From Carex sylvatica (lineage: Eukaryota; Streptophyta; Magnoliopsida; Poales; Cyperaceae): 64,000 bases of DNA. Where the stretch lies: assembly GCA_964058845.1 (NCBI GenBank), contig CAXKVR010000467.1, positions 16,479 through 80,478 on the forward strand. Reading direction: 5' to 3'. Below the pieces are notes generated by a model. It saw only the letters and a program-made list of their open reading frames with translations. It had not been told where the DNA came from and made no database searches. Positions 42,901 to 54,437 of the stretch are shown here, one piece after another (the stretch's first letter is position 1; each line of letters begins with the position of its first letter). The position numbers were made by a program, and so were the translations under genes.

Positions 42901-45900
42901 GCCCTCATCTTTTCTCTCTACAAAAAAAGAACTCTTGTTTAAAAAGAAAATAAGAATCTAGATTAATTTGTATTTAGTTCCCTCATGGAAGCTCTTTTTT
43001 TTCTGAACTTTTTGTGTAATTTCTTGAAACCTAATGACATAATTGAATTTTGAAATATAAGTTAAAAGAGTTTTTTTTTTGTTACCTTCTCAAAAGCTTT
43101 TCTAATGGTGAAAGGGTCATAGGGAATAGATGGGATGGACTCGGTGTACCATGCTGGATTGTACCATCTCTTTAAAGAACCTTCTTTGCTGGAAAATAGA
43201 TGTCCAGGTGGAAATATCTCAAAATGCTCACAGTCATCATTTATTCCCTTCATTTCTGATGATATCCAGACAGAGCCTACAATAAAAAAAATTAAGAAGC
43301 AAAATTTACAAAGAAACCTTAGGTTCTACTTTTTTTTCTAAAATTTTACGAATTCTTCCTGGTAAATTAATCTTTGTTCATAGTTTATTAATAAGACTTG
43401 GGTGCGGATAGCATAAGGACTTCCATACTACAGTCTCAAAAATATATCGTATAAACTTCAAATTTCAATTTAAGTAGTTCAATAAATTAGTTATATAATA
43501 AGCTTGTAAACTACTAATTTTTACTATTTTTGAATTTTTTTTTTTACTATTTTTTATGATTTATGAAAGATGGCCTAAAAATAAAAGAAAATTATCAATA
43601 TTTTAGACTATTTTTTACCATCTTTCATAAATTATTAAAAATAGTAAAAAAAAATTCAAAAATAGTAAAAATTAATATTCTACAAGTTTATTATATAACC
43701 AATTTATTGAGTTACTTAAATCGAAGTTTGAAGTTTATACGATAAGTTTTTGAGACCGTAACACGAATGACCTTATGCTATCCATAGCACCCAAGTCTCA
43801 CTCGTTTATTAATATGTCACACTCTAAAATATATCTTGCCAAGTATTATTTTTTTTAATTAAATTCAGGTCCGCCCTAGTATTTTTTTTTTTCTGCTTCA
43901 GACGGTAACCCAATTTTACATGCTTTTATTTAAAATTGGTAAATGGTAAAAATCTTATATAAGTAAAATAAATGAAAGTGTAAAATCCAGAGCACTTGGA
44001 TCTGTTACAAAAAGGTTTTGGCAATTACCATCAAGCCCCCAACCAATATAAAGGGGTGTGACACCAATTGCATCCCTAGCAGCAATAAAACTATGATCCC
44101 TTGTATCCAGCAAAACAAATGAAAAAATGCCATCTAACATGTCAACAAATCCTTCACCATGCTCCTCATACTAACAAAATAAAAGCTGTTAATTCAAGTT
44201 CATTCTTAAATATACAATATAGCATGGTAGAAATAGATCATCAGATCAAAATCAAATCAGAATACTTTGATTTTATTTCTCACCAAATGACCAATGACTT
44301 CACAGTCGCTACCGGTACGGAACTTGTGATTAGGTAGCTTTTTTCTCAATTCTTCATGGTTGTATATCTCTCCATTTACCTGTAATAAATTTATAATATT
44401 GTTTATTTTTTTTAATTTCAACGTATCTATGTCTAAAAGGTATAATGAATATATATATATACACACACACACACACAAGCGGACAAATTTTATAGGAGGT
44501 AAAATTACTCAATTTAATTTGATATATCCGATTTTGTTTAGTGGATTTATGTGACCAAAAAATCGATTGTGGTTAAAATGAAGTACTCTCCTATAGTAAA
44601 AAAATAAATAGGATTGGATTTTTTTTTTAAGAATAGAACATAATTCTATAATTTTTTTAAATACAAACATATATATTTTTAGAATTTTTTGAAAAATATT
44701 ATGACAACAAAGACATATTAAAATAAAATATTTAATTTGGTTCAGGAATAGTATAGACAACTACCTCTTCTTGGTCACATGTGGTCTTTTACTTATACAC
44801 ACACTACATTTTTTTTGGGTAAAAATAAGGGAACTGAATTCTCTGTTCTCTGGGGTCTCAGAGTCACTGTTGGTGAACCTCCAGTTTAAAAATTAAATGT
44901 GACCCGCCTTTTTTAACACTGATCGACTCTACATTCCAGTAACTAAGGGGGTAGAAAATTCATGCACTCTAGGGCAGATAATCTCTTTCCAAAAATAAGG
45001 GTCAATAATATACTCTACATTAGTAGGCATATGGCATTATTGGTGAATACAAATTATTGAACAATCTCAAGCATGTTCCATATGCATGGTTTATGCCTCT
45101 TTGTATTATTAAACTAATGTTCTCTTTAAAGGACTAGTCAATAAAGTTTGCACTAAATAATTATAATCATACTGAGTAGTATTTTTAGTACCAACCGCAT
45201 GGTTTCTGATTTATTCTCCTTCATAGATTCCTAACACAATTAGTTTATTTGAATCTACATAATTATTGGAAATAATGCTCCAACACATTCGACCAAACCA
45301 TAAAATTAAGTAAATGCTTGTGAGAGGTATATGTTTAGGGGTGGCAAAAAAAAGCTCATGGATCGATCGTGAATCGTGTCTGACTCGCTCGCTAACAACT
45401 TGTTCATTAGTGGACCGAGTTGTTAATGAGTCAGTTCAATACTAGCTCGATAAAAAAATTAATAAGTTTGAGCTGACACCTAGGTCGCTCGCAAGCTGGT
45501 GAGCCAGTTCGGTCTAAATATGAATTTGTGTGAATTTAGTATGCATGAATTTATTTTGTGAAATGTGTTAATATGAATTTAGAGATTTAGTATTCTAGTA
45601 CGTATGAATTTAGTTGCAAATTTAATTTATGATAGTTGACTTTATAATATATAATATAATACATTTGGACTTTTGGTCCATGAGTTTTCACGAACTAGCT
45701 CGGCTCACTCGTTGTCAAAACAAACGAGTCACAAGCTACTTTTTCAGCTCGAGTCTGAATGCTAGCTCGCTCATGACTCACTCGTTGCTAAAACGAGCGA
45801 GCTGGCTCGTTGCCAGCTCTAGCTAAAAATATGTTCCTAATCAAGTAAAAATTTCTGATGAATATTTAAGATGGATGGCTGGATCTCATCTTTACTTAAT

Positions 45901-47228
45901 AAAAAAAAAAAATTAAGTAAATGTCATATTTTGAAATTGATGCAAGGAACCTAACCATAGTTACATTAAAGCCAAAGTGCCCTTTATCATAATTTTAAAC
46001 TGGGTGATAAAGATCAATCTACCAAACCTCATTAAAATTTCTTGTTAGTATTTAAAATTGAGGAGCTTGATTCCATCTTTTAAATAAATAAAAAATGAAC
46101 CTAACCAATGAATTAAGTTTTCATTGCCATTTTTAATTAATCAGAACAATAAAGTTGTTTACATTTTCTAGGTCTTGGCAGGAGTTTGTACATTTTATCT
46201 CAGAAAAAGACATCAGTTATGTCCATGACTAACCCAAAAATAATAAAAAAATATTGAATAAAAAAACATTTTATGAGAGGGTAAATTATGAAACAAAAAT
46301 AAACTTGTACCGTGACAATGATAGATTTGTCTTCATTATAAAGAGGTTGATCTCCTGAGGCAGGATCAATGATAGCAAGTCTTTGGTGTGACAAAAAATT
46401 ATCCCCAAATTGGCACAACCCACTCCAGTCAGGTCCCCTGTGCTTCAACCTATATGTCCATATATATTTGCAATTAAACCCCTTAAATTTTACATAATTA
46501 ATTAATTAATTAATTAATTAATAAGCTCCTTCAGGAAAACATATATATTTCAAGATCAACAAAATCATCATTTACTTGGGGCGGATTAAAACAAAGCCCA
46601 GGAATGACTAAGCCATCCCATAAATACAAATTAGTAATTTTATGGTTTATACTTCATAATTTTTAAAAATGCTTACATGGTGTTCAGCCCATCACAATGT
46701 ATTAAATGTGCGGTTGCAGCATAGTGATTAGAGCTCTATTTTGTAACCATAAAAACTTAAGTTTGAATTTTAGTTGTCACATATTATATATTTTATATTT
46801 TAGTCCCCCATTCTATTTAATTGTGAATAGGAAAACTTAAGTTTTATACATTTTGCATTTACTGCTAGCTTGTAATAGTGAATGTAATAATCAACATTAA
46901 TTAGTTTCTTGAGCTCAAATGATTGATAAGAGCAAACAGCTAAGTTCGTAATATTTCTCCCATTTTCTGATAATTTTTGTATTACAAATATAAGATGTTG
47001 CATATTTAATTTTCTCTGGCATTATAATATTGAATGTAGCATCTAGGCATTTGTTGTTAATGAGGTAAGAAATGAAAGATGAACATCAAACAGGGAAAAA
47101 TATATATTAAAAATAGATCGATTGAAGCCAAAAAAAAAAAAAGTTTACCTACGAGAGAGCTCGAGAACTCGGAACCGCTTCGCCTGAGAACCGTCGGCAC
47201 AACCCAACACCGCCAGAATGCCGCACAT
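39967..47228 (-). CDS. ASN: Asparagine synthetase (glutamine-hydrolysing), 13 exons
   Basis: Exons 47228-47149, 46449-46311, 44379-44284, 44170-44029, 43276-43086, 42454-42293, 42208-42128, 41701-41480, 41068-40934, 40826-40746, 40639-40553, 40453-40346 and 40218-39967. Every join keeps frame, giving 591 residues (plant ASN proteins are about 580-590). The N-terminal glutaminase starts [10 protein letters not shown] with the catalytic Cys2, then [29 protein letters not shown] and FRTGSDCE. The synthetase domain has the ATP loop LLSGGLDSS (about 231-239) and [18 protein letters not shown] (about 339-355), then LEARVPFLD and [12 protein letters not shown]. It converts aspartate, glutamine and ATP to asparagine and glutamate in the cytosol for nitrogen transport. 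The C-terminal tail (HESAYDPQP... to the end) is variable in the family, so I do not assign ASN1 or ASN2. Intron 2 (1.9 kb) carries a hAT-like element and intron 4 a MITE. Confidence 0.96.
43392..43803. mobile_element. MITE of the recurrent core group in ASN intron 4, 9-bp duplication
   Basis: Ends AGACTTGGGTGCGGATAGC and its mirror GCTATCCATAGCACCCAAGTCT; the right end carries a further CACTC. Flanks GTTTATTAA (43383-43391 and 43804-43812) are identical. The interior arms around ATTTTTACTATTTTTGAATTT are inverted. Confidence 0.8.
45336..45821. mobile_element. hAT-like non-autonomous element in ASN intron 2
   Basis: Ends TAGGGGTGGCAA and TTGCCAGCTCTA are inverted (reverse complement TAGAGCTGGCAA), a pattern common for plant hAT elements. 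The interior repeats GAGCTCG-like words (CTAGCTCG, CGAGCGAGCTGG) in both orientations. No exact 8-bp duplication seen. Confidence 0.6.
46685..46800 (+). mobile_element. Possible decayed tRNA-derived SINE
   Basis: GGTTGCAGCATAGTGATTAG resembles a tRNA 5' half with a box A, and AAGTTTGAATTTT a decayed box B at normal spacing. No tail or duplication was established. Confidence 0.3.
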
Positions 47229-47342
47229 AATTAATTATTCTAATTTAACCACAGAACTTTGAAATGAGAGAAGAAAAAGAGAGACTAAGAGAGAGAGAGA
47301 GGAGAGGTTTTCTTGGTAGCTCTTTGTTATGTGGTTGCTCTC

Positions 47343-47350
47343 TATTTATA
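47343..47350 (-). promoter_or_regulatory. TATA box of ASN
   Basis: TATAAATA on the minus strand (CCCCTATAAATAGAG), about 115 bp upstream of the ATG. A CT-rich leader (CTCTCTCTCTCTTAGTCTCT) follows, which places the start of transcription near 47310-47320. Confidence 0.7.
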
Positions 47351-49852
47351 GGGGAGCCAGCTAGACCCGTTAACATAATGGATACGGACCCCTTTACATA
47401 TTGATCCGCATATCCATACTATATGGTTGAGAATATTCGCATTTTTCATAATGGCAGGCTTAGTTTATGTTTTGGATATTTTCACTTCTTTAACCACCTT
47501 GCTACCCAGTACATTTTATTTATTTATTTGTAGCATTTTAGAAATATGAATTTTAAATTTATGACGTCTAATCATGAAATCTCGAAATATAGCAAAAGCA
47601 TTGGTTTTATGCTGAGGAGAAACAATATTGTATTTGGAAGTAGTTTATTATCCTTTGCATTTGCTTATATTATTTGCGTATATAATATAAAGAAATTAAA
47701 GCAACAAATGAGGCATCTCTATCAAGCAGCGTCGTGTCATGGCATCTCTGAGTCAATGAAAAAGACCCTTTATATTATTGATGTTATTCCTCTCCAATAC
47801 TTCCCAACTGGAGACCTCCTGAACATCACAATTAAAGGATCCAATTAATTTGTTGAATTATTTGTTGTCTATCGATCCTGGATTTTAAAATAATAATATA
47901 TATTAGCGGTACGTTCAATTTTAAAATGTTTGATAATATTTATTATACTTAACTTGAATGCATATTAATTCAATTAAAGCAACTAATGTTAGCATTATAT
48001 CTTGTTTATCTCTTGATCACAGCAATATCATTAATTCAATTAATGTTCATATGCTTCGACATGATGCGATATATATATATATATGGGCCATATATCGGAT
48101 ATTTTAGATCAGAGACGGACAATAATAAGCAACACAACTCCGTTATGTCTGAACTGGAGAGGGAGTGTCAGTTGGTGGATAAGTATATAAAGTTCCTTGT
48201 CATTTAGAGAGAGAGAGAGATCAAAGAGAAAGAAACCTCTTATACTAAATTACTATAAATTAACAACAAGTTTAATGGAAAGAAATATATTTCTTTAAGG
48301 TTTTGTCTTCATATGTAGGTAATAATTAATATAGTAGGTCTAGCTTCAACAATCAACAGCCTATAACAGATCTATTAACATTGCATATATAATTAATTAG
48401 TTCTAATCAGGATTTGGATTTCTTACATGCATTTGAAATTATAATTAGAGATCTGCATTGGGTTTTAGACAAAAGTTATCGATCGATTGACCTTTCAGTT
48501 TGTGAAACACTAAATGAACTTCTTTTTTTTTTTTTGAAAAAAGAAACCAAATGGAACATGGAGCAATAAGATTATGTATGGAATATTCAAATATATGATT
48601 TTTGGTGAATTTCACAAGTTTTGGCTAAGTGCTTTTTTTTAGTGATAATTTGTACTGTCTCCGAACATCAGTCTTAATTAAATTTCGTGGCTAAAGACGA
48701 TGTCATCTTAATTTGTGTGAGGTCCCAAATAGGAAACAAACTGAATATTTGAAATAAAAAACTTATCTCTCTACATTTAGCTTAAAATAATTGAATGATT
48801 ATGTACAAATCTTTATTTCAAAATTATTTCCATTTTTTTCCGAAAAAAAAACATATTATTTGCTATCTTGTTTTATTAATTATTTAGCCTAAGTTGGCGA
48901 AATCTAGTCGAAAATTGTCTAGTATCTGAGGTTTTTTAGATTTCTTACACGATTCTTTTTACCACTCTCACTTAATGAAAATATATGTTATCTTCGTTTA
49001 AATACAATCTTGATTAATTGCTATATCAACTTCTATTATATTTTTTACGACCGTGCTAAATTTTTACTGAGTTCGACCTTTCAGATGCATATAGGGATGT
49101 TGTCCTTCCATGATTGCTATGAGATAATTAATTATGTCATCATGTTGAATTTTATGAATGTCTCATATGCAGTATCCATTAGAATATACTTTCTTCAATT
49201 ATTGAGAAGATAATTAACCAAAGTCTGTTCGTTTTGAAAGCTTGATAGTGGCTACCAAGATATATTAACGAAAAGGTCAAGAACCTTCTTAGTAGAGTTT
49301 ATATTATATATAGTTCCCTATGCTGCAAATTATCTCAATTAGCTAAGTGATCCATTATTTCACCTAATATCTCTTCTAGTTCTATCTAAGTTTAATAATT
49401 AGTTTTCAGTTAATGCTAATAATTTATGAGAAGGGTTCAAATGCCTTGATTTTTTGTGCCTCCATCATGTCTTCATTTTTAAGAACTTTAGTAACTCAAA
49501 ATTTAAAGCTTTAAAGTTATAATAAAACCGTTAGATATGATCTACATTATTTTATCTATGCACGTGTAAAAAATTATGACATTTCAATTTTATTTTGGTT
49601 GTCATCAAGAGCTTGGAAAAACATACTAATGTGAATAATTTCCAGCCGTTGATTTTTCAAATGATTGATTCACATAAAAACAAAATCAAAATGTGATATT
49701 TTTTTTATGAGCACATAGAGAAAATAACATAGATCACGTCTAACGATTTTATTTTAACGTTTATGATTTAAATTTTAATTTATTAACGTTTTTAAAAATG
49801 AAGGCATAGTGGAGACAAAAATATGGTCATAAAAAATATTAGCATAGAAAAC
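47351..49852. other. ASN upstream region and gene-poor DNA
   Basis: Apart from the distal ASN promoter nothing is recognised. Frames at 47546-47848 and 47986-48207 are hydrophobic and AT-driven, without family resemblance. From about 49440 to 49800 two inverted stretches (around AAATTTAAAGCTTTAAAGTTATAATAAAACCGTTAGA and its mirror near 49735-49795) suggest another decayed MITE. Confidence 0.4.
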
Positions 49853-50267
49853 ACATACTTACATAAGCATATGAGGGCATATGCCTATACGTCATTTTTT
49901 GCGTTTTCGATGTCCAAATGGTCGATCTGAAGCACTCAACATGTTCTCCATACTAGAATGTGTTCTCCATATTAATATGTGTTTGGAGACCAAATTTTAT
50001 ATTTTTTGGAATTTGTTTACTATTTATTTAGAATTTTTCAAAACAGGGTAAATATTTTAAAAGATATATATATGAAAAATCATGTTTTGAAAATTTCTGA
50101 AAAAATAGTAAAAAATTCCAAAAAAATATAAAATTTGGTCTCCAAGTACATTTTAGTATGGAGAACATGTTGAGTGCTTTAGATCGACCATTTAAACATT
50201 AAAAATACAAAAATAACTTATAAATATATGCCTTCGTATGCTTATAAAAGTAGAGTAACCAATCTTT
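49853..50267. mobile_element. MITE of the recurrent core group
   Basis: The left arm ACTTACATAAGCATATGAGG mirrors the right arm CCTTCGTATGCTTATAAAAGT. Core GGAGACCAAATTTTATATTT and its reverse. The right end reads GAGTAACCAATCTTTCTC. Outer left limit approximate. Confidence 0.65.
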
Positions 50268-50504
50268 CTCTCTATATATATGGACATGTGGAACCTTATT
50301 ATTATTAGATCAAATTTAATAACTATTTCTAGCCGTAAGTCTTTTGTTTTAGTTGAGAAAGTTTTTGCTTGCTCTCTCTCTCCAGATCTGTATGAGCTTG
50401 ACAGCAGCTGTCAAGGAAGATCTGTATGTATTTTATTTATAGATAGCCTTAGAAACGACTTCTCATTTTATACATTCTCTCTTTCACCACACGCATATTT
50501 GCTA

Positions 50505-50638
50505 GAACCGTCAGTGGAAGTTAGAAAAATAATCAGTGACAGTTTTGGTTTAAGAAATCGTTACTGATAAGTTCACATTATTTATAAATTTGTTATTTGT
50601 CATTATTTATTATCACTGACGGTTCTTGTACTATAGTG
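50505..50638. mobile_element. Possible CACTA transposon terminus
   Basis: Reading leftward from 50638 the sequence begins CACTATAGTACAAGAACCGT, followed by CAGTGATAAT. The word AACCGTCAGTG recurs at 50507-50517, with relatives CAGTGACAGTTT and CGTTACTGAT between. Plant CACTA elements start CACTA and carry short subterminal repeats of this kind. No transposase or second end found. Confidence 0.45.
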
Positions 50639-52528
50639 GCTTTTAAAAACACATAAATATTATCAAATATTGAAGCAACATCATAGACGTGATTATTATA
50701 TTTATGTATATATACGTGGCTTATACATGTACACACTAGTATCAGACTTTTTTTTTTTTAAGTTAGTGGCTTTAATGCATACTAACAATTTTATTGATAA
50801 AAAAAATATATTTACAAATAGATCAAATGACCGTAATTTTTAAATCGAGTTTTTTATTCTCATAAAATTCTCTAAATTAATATAATACTCTAATCCTCTC
50901 GTAATAACTCTAATACCTTAATTATCATCTCGTTCCACAACCGGATCCACTTCTTCGATCGCTATCGCGCTCTGACTACGATCGGATCTACTCACCGTCA
51001 CACTCCAATCGAGATGTTGATCATCCTAGTACTTTAATCACCATCTTACTCTACGATCGGATCCGCTAAACACTAATGTCAGACTTGCATGAGCAAGGTT
51101 CAATTTCTGTATATTGTATGAAAAAACCTTGCTAAAACCGTCCAAATACATCAAAGCTCAAAAAGAGAAAAAATAACGTCCAAGTTCATTGAACCATGAA
51201 CCAAAGATAGAAGTCTTGGTTTGTTAAATAACACATGCACAGAAGCACAACATATATGCATACATATGTCTAGGTTCAATGAATTAAATGTTGATCATGA
51301 GGTGGTGCATTTGCTATAAATGGATCTGGTTTCAGAGTTCGAATCAGGGAAGGTATCGATCTGATCCTGTCAGGTGATCCGAACACGAACTTTTTAGTGA
51401 GTCTCTGATAGTTTAAATAGCTATGTTAAAAACAATTTGACCCTTTTATTTATTTATTTATTTAACCCGATGACTCAAGTATTGCAGACATGAGCGGAGG
51501 TATATTAATTGAAATAATGAAGGTCAATTAATCTATATTTATATTTTAGAAAATTTATACTTATACATAATTTATAATATAGTTTTTAAAATATTATGAA
51601 TACTGTAAATTTGATTTTTTATTTTCGCATGTAAAATTTATATAATTGACTTTATTCATATTTAATTTCTATAATTTAAAAGTCTGACTTCATCTTTATA
51701 TATATAGCAGAGAATATTCTCACTTGTTTCATGCCTTGGAAAATTAAAAGTTGTGCTAACAAATTGAGAAAATTGAGTGGGTCACAATTTTTTCTTACAA
51801 ATAAACAAATAAATTATTCTGCAACAGACTTTCATACATAGCACATCATTGGAAAAATAAAGAGAAACAGAAACGCTGGGATATAAACTAAGATTGAAAC
51901 AACAAGAACACATTTTTTTTGTTACTTGTTTCCTATAAAATGTGAAAGAAACAAATGAAAGTTGTATTTTATACGTACGTTCAATTGTGCAATAGAGTAT
52001 ATATACTGCATACAGTGCACTAATATCAATTATTTAAATTTTAAATTTTGGTGTGCTTTATGGGCCAGTTGTTGGTTCAATTAGAGCTCAAAGACAATTA
52101 TATGGTGTTCAAATTCAATTGTGGGCCCATCTTTACGGGATGGGAAATTGGGAATACCAAATTAACCCCAAAGGCAGGGAAATTAGAAAAATTGATCATT
52201 TTTTTACAAGTAATTGTAAAAGAGTGGGGGTTCAAATTAGCGGTGAAAACGGATTGAATACGGAGCGGATAGTGGTAAAACTATATTTATATTTTTTTTA
52301 TTTTTTGAATGTTGATATGGATGATACTTATTATAAAAATATATATATATATTATTGAAAAATACTAAAGTTCATAATATTTATCTAATTAATATCTGAT
52401 CTGTATTTGAAAAATTAGATATAGTATTCAATATCCGAATATTATGTCGATATGAATACTGATATAGTTTTATGTTGTAATTATCTGTATCCGAATAGTA
52501 GATATAATATAGTTTTATATATGTATAT
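50639..52528. other. Intergenic; weak repeat signals
   Basis: Around 50935-51065 the phrases CGGATC(C/T)(A/G)CT and TACGATCGGATC recur. Around 51310-51360 a box B-like GAGTTCGAATC hints at a SINE. At about 52228-52500 lies a hAT-like segment related to 38595-38897. No gene. Confidence 0.4.
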
Positions 52529-52933
52529 AGTAAGGCTAGGGTGCTATGGGTTGCATAGAGAGCTACGGTGCTACGGCTTCATATTTGACTTTTCAAAATC
52601 ATAACGGTCGATCCGAACCGTTCATCTTGTTCTCCATATTAATATGTGTTTGGAGACCAAATTTTATATTTTTTGAAAAAAAAATTACTATTTTTTAAAT
52701 AAGTAGAAAATCACTTGATCTAAAAAATTATGCACCATTCAGATATTTGATTTTCTAACTATCTAAAAAAATAGTAAAAAAATTTCAAAAAATGTAAAAT
52801 TTGGTCTCCAAACACATATTAATATGGAGAACAAGATAAACGGTTCGGATCGACCGTTAGGATTTTAAAAACTCGAATATTGAGCTGTAGCACCGTAGCC
52901 CTCTATGCAACCCATAGAACCCTAGCCTTACTC
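52529..52933. mobile_element. MITE of the recurrent core group
   Basis: The left end TAGTAAGGCTAGGGTGCTAT runs on to GGGTTGCATAGAG, mirrored by CTATGCAACCCATAGAACCC and TAGCCTTACTC. Core GGAGACCAAATTTTATATTT with its reverse TTTGGTCTCCAAACACATAT. Confidence 0.8.
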
Positions 52934-53300
52934 GTTGACTAAGATCAAAATGGTAGTTCCTGAGTCTTGATGCTCCCGATTCAATTTTGCAGTTACAAAG
53001 TTCAAATAGTCGATCAGAATTGCTCAACGTATTCTCTATGTTAAAATATGTTTGCACACCAAATTTTATATTTGTTTGAAATTTTTTACTATTTTTTAAG
53101 GAGTTTTAAAAATCATTGTTCGGGATAAATCTATACAAAATAAAAAGAAAAATTCAAAACATGTAAAATTTGGTCCCAAAGCACATTTTAATATGGAGAA
53201 CATGTTATGCATTTGAGATCGACTATTTGAACTTTAAAAATCGCAAAAACCAAATTGGTAACACCAAAGCTCAAGAACTACCATTTTAATCTTGGCCAAC
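52934..53300. mobile_element. MITE of the recurrent core group, abutting the previous one
   Basis: The left end GTTGACTAAGATCAAAATGG mirrors the right end CCATTTTAATCTTGGCCAAC. Core arms GCACACCAAATTTTATATTT and AAATTTGGTCCCAAAGCACA. Directly adjacent to 52529-52933. Confidence 0.75.
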
Positions 53301-53462
53301 TATATATATATCCATATCTATTTTTTTGAGTGATCAAAGGAAAAAAAAGAGTGAGCGAGAGAATCTTTGCTTTTTTGTGTAATGGAGACAAAAATAGTTA
53401 GGAGTTGAACTACCTATATTTTAGAATTTAAAGGCTTACAAACAAATTAAGGTTTAAATACT

Positions 53463-53720
53463 GGCCATTTTTATTAATACCCCCTCCAAAAAAAAAATTT
53501 AAAAATAACTCTGCATCTGAATTTTTTTTATTCATGCCCTGACCGCCAGGCCCACGGGTGGTCCAAACTCCCTGTGGAGCGCCACACCCAGAGGCGGCCC
53601 AACAGAGGTGGAGCGCCAGTATTACGGGCGAGTCATACGCACAGTGAGGCGCCCCTTGTATGGGAGGGCCATATGCACTGTCAGGCGCCCCCAACCCGGG
53701 CGGTTCATTATGCATGCTTT
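53463..53720. mobile_element. MULE terminal repeat, same family as 12225-13711
   Basis: Begins GGCCATTTTTATTAATACCC, then an A-run and a GC-rich block with GACCGCCAGGCCCACGGG, GGCGGCCC and GGGCGGTTC. It matches the ends of the 1.5-kb MULE in order and orientation. Its partner end is not found before the window ends. It lies 620 bp upstream of a transposase-like frame. Confidence 0.7.
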
Positions 53721-53864
53721 ATAACCCCGGTTTTTTCTCTCTCTTGCCCACTCCAACCATACCATCACTCCCGGGTATCAATCAGCAGAAGCGGGCGATT
53801 TTTTTGGCGAAAAGCGACAGGTATTGTTTAAATTCTATTTAATTATTTAGTAATTAGTCAATTA

Positions 53865-54035
53865 CTATACAATTACTGTAGATTTTACTGTACAATTATT
53901 GTAGAATTTACTGTACAATTACTGTAGAATTTGCTATACAATTACTGTAGAGTTATCGTTCAATTACTGTAAGTGTTGCATTTACCTCTAGCAACAAGTA
54001 TTTTTTTTATTTGCCATTTATTACTGTACAATTAT
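53865..54035. repeat. TACTGTA-rich subterminal repeats
   Basis: The word ATTACTGTA(C/G)A(A/G) and near relatives recur about eight times (AATTACTGTAGAATTT, TACTGTACAATTACTGTA). Irregular tandem spacing. Subterminal repeats of this kind often lie between a transposon's end and its gene. Confidence 0.65.
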
Positions 54036-54083
54036 TGTAATACTTATAAATTTTTTGTTTAAATGTAGTTTGTTAAGGAAAAA

Positions 54084-54437
54084 ATGTTAGTTGCACTGTA
54101 TGTGGGCGACAAACTGCAAAAAGGTGTAGATGACGTGTATTACATGAAAGATGCTGCATTTGGCTTTGAGGTTAATGAAAATAATACATTTCAGGAACTC
54201 AAGCAGCTAATATACGAAAAGACTGCTGTAAATTCCAACATGTATGAAATAGAATTGGCTACATGGATTGATAACTCACAAAGGAGTGGGGCGGGTAGAC
54301 CTTACTTTGTGAGGTTTTCAATAACAGATGCGAATTTATGGAGAGTTATATACACTAAATTTGAGTCTAATGGGGTCTCGGTAATGAACATATATTCAAA
54401 GAGAGTTCCCCGTGCTGGGGCTAGACCTTCTAAGTAA
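54084..54437 (+). CDS. MULE transposase N-terminus-like ORF (partial)
   Basis: 117 residues from MLVALYVGDKLQKGVDD. The pattern ELKQLIYEKTAVNSNMYEIE (residues about 38-57), YFVRFSITDANLWRVIY and VMNIYSKRV resembles the N-terminal domain of plant MuDR-type proteins, where a short sheet-like region precedes the zinc finger and transposase core. The core itself is absent. A good donor (TCTAA|GTAAGTAA) is at 54434-54436, so the frame probably continues by splicing past the repeat array or has been cut off by it. It lies just downstream of a MULE end and subterminal repeats. The family call is by pattern memory, not alignment. Confidence 0.5.
   Translation: MLVALYVGDKLQKGVDDVYYMKDAAFGFEVNENNTFQELKQLIYEKTAVNSNMYEIELATWIDNSQRSGAGRPYFVRFSITDANLWRVIYTKFESNGVSVMNIYSKRVPRAGARPSK

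Noticed and set aside
47546..47848. 100-residue frame upstream of ASN
   Set aside because: No recognisable motif, AT-driven composition, and no promoter or splice context that supports a gene.
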